A DNA stretch of 9,071 nt from Acidobacteriota bacterium (GTDB taxonomy: Bacteria > Acidobacteriota > Aminicenantia > Aminicenantales > Aminicenantaceae). Below the pieces are notes generated by a model that was given only the letters and a program-made list of their open reading frames with translations, did no database searches and had not been told where the DNA came from. Positions 6,444-9,071 of this stretch are shown one piece after another (within the stretch, counting starts at the first letter, position 1; each line of letters starts with the position of its first letter). The stretch is taken from assembly GCA_030609975.1 (NCBI GenBank), contig JAUWSR010000143.1, positions 1 to 9,071 of the forward strand, read 5' to 3'. A program made the translations under genes and the position numbers.

Positions 6444-7943
6444 CTATTCTTCCTGGATCCAGAGGTGCTCCATAAACTGGGCCGGAAAGATCCGATTCGG
6501 GCTTTTTAGTCCCCGAATACGTTTGTGGGCAACGGTGAAGTTAACTCTTGGATAGAGAAAAAGCCAGGGCAGATCCTTTTGAAATATGGGCCAAATCTTT
6601 CGTGCGTTACTGTCAAATTCATCCGCATTCAGACTCCTATACGCGGCCTCCAATAGTTGATTAAATTTTGGATTGACATATCCGCCAAAACCCCAGTCAT
6701 ATCCAAAAGAGCCAAATCGGGCCAAAATCGCATCGAACTTACCCGCTTTGTGTCTACTCCTTTGCACGCTCAATTCCACAGTAACGATATCCATGTGGAT
6801 ACCCACCTTGCGGAGCTGATCTTGAATATACACAGTTGTCGGCACAAAATCTGAACCGACTAAGATTGAAAAACGGAATTCCCTTCCATTTTTTTCTCGA
6901 ATACCACCCTTTCCCACTTCAACCCAGCCTTCTTCGTCCAAAAGCCTTTTTGCCTGTTCAGGATCATAGGGCAGGGGCACAGGCACTTCACCACGAAAAG
7001 ACTGACCCGGGGTGATGGCCACATCGAAGATGGGAGTGTTGTCAGGAAGGTTAAGAAGCTGATACAGCTCCCGCCTGTTGATGGCAAGAGTAATGGCGCG
7101 GCGTACTGCCGTCTTTTCAAAGTGGGGATTTAGATGATTCCACACAATTGAGAATACTTCGGTAATTTTAAATCCATGATATATTTCAAGGCGAGGATCC
7201 TTCTCAATCTTCATAACTTCGGACGGAAGCATGTAAGATACAGCATCCACATTCCCGCTCAGAAGCTCGGTTATCCGATTCTTACCAAACTTGAGTATTA
7301 CCCGCTCTATTTTATGCTTCTCCCTGTAGTAATCCGGGCTGGCTTCAAGTTCAACCATAACCTCAGGAACATGACGCACATAACGATCAGGGCCATTACC
7401 AACCGGTTGTTTCCAAAATTCCCAGGAGAAAAACTCGCTCTTATCGAGATCCTCTAATAAATGTGCTGGGCATATGCCATACCAGCTGTAGGCTAAGGCA
7501 TTAAACGGCCGCTCAGAGCGGAGAAGGCAGGTCAAGTCATCGGCACAAGTGATCTCTTCGAAGAATTTAGTTTCATACATAAGGCCAGGATCTGTAATTA
7601 GCTCCAGAGTGAATTTGACATCACGAGACGTAACCGGCGTTCCATCATGCCACTTGACCTCCTTGCGCAGATGCAAAGTCCACTCGGTGTAATCCTCGGA
7701 ATGCTCCCAGCTAGCCAATAATCCCGGATGTGGTCGGCCTTCCTCATCCATAAAAAACAAGGGAAGAAATACAAGAGACATGTTGGGACCGCCGTCTCTA
7801 AAAACATTTCCTTCGTTCTTCCCCCAGCATAGCAAGGTGATTTTGGATTCATCGCCGGATTGTGGTTTACTCTTCTGGGCACAATAACAAGACATTAATA
7901 ACATAATGCCTAAACAGGATATAATCAGGATTCTATTTTTCAT
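6444..7943 (-). CDS. Extracellular solute-binding lipoprotein SBP2 (family 5, OppA/DppA-like), paralogue of SBP1
   Basis: This is a 499-residue binding protein, probably a second receptor for the same or a related importer. It has a short basic start, a hydrophobic stretch (5-17) and a likely lipobox LMS-C19. Its family-5 landmarks parallel SBP1: LLASWEHSEDYTEWTLHLRKEVKWHDGTP (75-103), RDVKFTLEL (107-115), VGNGPDRYVRHVP (181-193), VRRAITLAINRREL (280-293), LPYDPEQAKRLLDEEGW (324-340) and a C-terminal HLWIQEE matching YLWIEEKE in SBP1. Two differences stand out: D186 replaces the tyrosine of the usual GNGPY, and the DxDGNG-type loop of SBP1 is degenerate (VEVGKGGIRE, 341-350). The ATG at 7943 overlaps the GH43 stop by 11 nt and has a GAGGGG site (7946-7951), indicating coupled translation. 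It is followed by 156 nt with no visible terminator before the TetR unit. Ligand is unproven. Confidence 0.94.
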   Translation of the reverse strand: MKNRILIISCLGIMLLMSCYCAQKSKPQSGDESKITLLCWGKNEGNVFRDGGPNMSLVFLPLFFMDEEGRPHPGLLASWEHSEDYTEWTLHLRKEVKWHDGTPVTSRDVKFTLELITDPGLMYETKFFEEITCADDLTCLLRSERPFNALAYSWYGICPAHLLEDLDKSEFFSWEFWKQPVGNGPDRYVRHVPEVMVELEASPDYYREKHKIERVILKFGKNRITELLSGNVDAVSYMLPSEVMKIEKDPRLEIYHGFKITEVFSIVWNHLNPHFEKTAVRRAITLAINRRELYQLLNLPDNTPIFDVAITPGQSFRGEVPVPLPYDPEQAKRLLDEEGWVEVGKGGIREKNGREFRFSILVGSDFVPTTVYIQDQLRKVGIHMDIVTVELSVQRSRHKAGKFDAILARFGSFGYDWGFGGYVNPKFNQLLEAAYRSLNADEFDSNARKIWPIFQKDLPWLFLYPRVNFTVAHKRIRGLKSPNRIFPAQFMEHLWIQEE

Positions 7944-9071
7944 TTCCCCTCAAGTACGGTTTTCCGAAGACAGTAAACTCAATAACGCCGCAGGGAAGGT
8001 CTTTCGGCCAGCCGGTAATGGTCAGTTTCACAAATTTGCACTGTACAGGTATGATCTCGTCGAATTCAATCACATTGTCCGCGTCATTTTTAGTTTTGTT
8101 AACGACTGTTTGGAAAGTTTTGCCATCTGTAGAAACCTCAATCTTGTAATGCCGGATCCACGATTTACTGCCCTTGTTATTGGGGCTGGATGAATCCTCT
8201 GTATCGCCCTCCGGGAGTGTGAAAACAATCCGGGCAGAGTCAACGATATACTGTTGTTTTGAGGCCGCTCCAAGGTCGAAAATCACCCAAGGTTCCTTGT
8301 CATCTTTTGCCGGTGCCCACCAGGTTCGGGTGTTACCGTCAACAGCATAAGGTGCATTTCTCCCGGTAGCCTCGCTGCTTACTGTATAGTTTTTATCCTC
8401 TGAAAGAGGAATTGATCCGCTGTCATTGCCTAACTCGGGCCTAGCTTTGACACCCGGTGCCCATTGAGGTTTCTCTGATGGACCGTTTATAAACATATTC
8501 CCCTGCTCATCGAATCCAACCGGGTCCATACCGATACGCCGCTCAAACATGCGGTTCCAGTTTCGGAAGAGCAGTGTGTAGATGGCCCACAACGTACCGT
8601 CCGGTCCTTCGACCACACTGTGGTGAGCGCAGCCATTGATCAATCCCCCGTGATGACGGAGGATCGGGCTCCCCTCAAAATAGGTATATGGACCCAAAGG
8701 TTTCTTACTTGTGTAGACTCCCACGGCATATGTTTTCCAATCTGTTCCCGGGGCCGCATACTGCAAATAATACATTCCGTTATGTTTGGTCATCCAGGGA
8801 CCTTCGATCCAGCTATAGCCGCCATATTCGTTCCAATTCCCGTAGCGTTCCCAGATGTGCGCTGTCTCAAATTTAAAAAAGTGTTTGGGAGTTCCGAGAA
8901 ATTTCTTCAGGTCGTTGGGATCAATTTCAACTCCGTAAACACCGGCAGTGGAGCCTCCGGCATAATAGAGGTAGACCCGGCCATCCTTATCGACAAACAT
9001 CGCAGGATCGAACACGCCCCCATCCTCCCAACCTTGGCCGGGATCGCTTTCCCTCTCTAGCCTCTGGCCAT
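7933..9071 (-). CDS. Glycoside hydrolase family 43 protein with C-terminal F5/8-type domain (partial, cut at right edge)
   Basis: This is a beta-propeller glycosidase, likely acting on alpha-L-arabinofuranosyl or beta-xylosyl links, the usual GH43 substrates. The reading frame is open to the right edge: 18 further codons precede the GTG at 9013-9015, encoding ...WEDGGVFDPAMF, so that GTG is internal and the true start is outside. Visible landmarks: DPAMFVDKDGRVYLYY (about 21-36 of 378 visible residues; its D21 corresponds to the pKa-modulating Asp), WIEGPWMTKHNGMYYLQYAAPGT with E89 as the likely general acid (codon 8803-8805), and NGCAHHSVVEGPDG with histidines typical of the metal-bound propeller core. 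The general-base Asp should lie off the window. Residues about 223-370 (bases 7960-8403) form an F5/8 (discoidin/CBM32-like) domain: DGNTRTWWAP, WVIFDLG, YKIEVSTDGKTFQTV, CKFVKLTITG. Whether the protein is exported cannot be seen. Exact substrate is undetermined. Confidence 0.9.
   Translation of the reverse strand, partial: GQRLERESDPGQGWEDGGVFDPAMFVDKDGRVYLYYAGGSTAGVYGVEIDPNDLKKFLGTPKHFFKFETAHIWERYGNWNEYGGYSWIEGPWMTKHNGMYYLQYAAPGTDWKTYAVGVYTSKKPLGPYTYFEGSPILRHHGGLINGCAHHSVVEGPDGTLWAIYTLLFRNWNRMFERRIGMDPVGFDEQGNMFINGPSEKPQWAPGVKARPELGNDSGSIPLSEDKNYTVSSEATGRNAPYAVDGNTRTWWAPAKDDKEPWVIFDLGAASKQQYIVDSARIVFTLPEGDTEDSSSPNNKGSKSWIRHYKIEVSTDGKTFQTVVNKTKNDADNVIEFDEIIPVQCKFVKLTITGWPKDLPCGVIEFTVFGKPYLRGNEK

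Noticed and set aside
7884..7902. Two ATAAC half-sites in the SBP2 signal-peptide region as a further operator
   Set aside because: They are direct, not inverted, lie within coding sequence and have no promoter beside them.
9013..9015. GTG as start of the GH43 gene
   Set aside because: The frame stays open for 18 more codons to the window edge and these contain the GGVFDP lead-in expected inside a GH43 domain, so the gene is cut, not complete.
8620..9060. 146-codon plus-strand frame, and similar plus-strand frames at 4870-5313 and 2639-3079
   Set aside because: They are opposite-strand shadows of clearly conserved proteins, with no ribosome site or recognisable domain.
1..9071. CRISPR arrays, tRNA or rRNA genes, transposases, attachment sites
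   Set aside because: No arrays of regularly spaced repeats, cloverleaf-like or ribosomal sequence, or transposase-like frames were seen on either strand.

Overview
The window holds eight genes, all on the minus strand, so transcription runs from the right edge to the left edge. The layout suggests a Gram-negative, free-living bacterium that consumes plant- or algae-type polysaccharide: base composition is near 50% GC by eye, the solute-binding proteins are lipoproteins, and the locus contains a family 43 glycosidase. The sequence does not fix the phylum. The coding density, absence of mobile elements and similar look of all genes argue for a resident metabolic operon.

In transcription order (right to left): (1) a glycoside hydrolase family 43 (GH43) protein with a C-terminal F5/8-type (discoidin-like) domain, cut by the right edge (7933 to beyond 9071); (2) a family-5 solute-binding lipoprotein, SBP2 (6444-7943), whose start overlaps the GH43 stop by 11 nt; (3) a 156-nt gap with a strong promoter and three copies of the inverted repeat ATAAC-N4-GTTAT; (4) a TetR/AcrR-type repressor (5670-6287); (5) a second, paralogous solute-binding lipoprotein, SBP1 (4144-5673), joined to the repressor by an ATGA overlap; (6) a 158-nt gap with a plausible internal promoter; (7) the two permeases, OppB/DppB type (2993-3985) and OppC/DppC type (1858-3015); (8) the two ATPases, OppD/DppD type (890-1855) and OppF/DppF type (32-880).

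Together these encode a complete Opp/Dpp-class ABC importer: two binding proteins, two permeases and two ATPases. The adjoining glycosidase and the tight overlaps suggest that the cargo is an oligosaccharide released by the glycosidase, as known for Opp-type sugar transporters in Thermotoga and some archaea, although a peptide cargo cannot be excluded. The TetR protein probably represses its own promoter and hence the transporter, because operator-like repeats cover the region between -35 and -10 and the start site. GH43 and SBP2 lie upstream of that promoter and must be transcribed from outside the window or from within GH43; reading through into the TetR unit is possible because no terminator is visible between them.

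Unusual points: an extra membrane-embedded N-terminal module on the OppC-type permease; an OppF-type ATPase lacking the usual cysteine-bearing tail and ending in TAATAA; divergence between the two binding proteins at a Ca-type loop and at a conserved GNGPY motif; and an A8/C8 homopolymer just upstream of the repressor promoter. No RNA gene, CRISPR array, insertion sequence or attachment site was found. No gene-free stretch exceeds 158 nt. I see no clearly novel system type; the distinctive part is the regulatory region and its link to a glycosidase-coupled Opp transporter.
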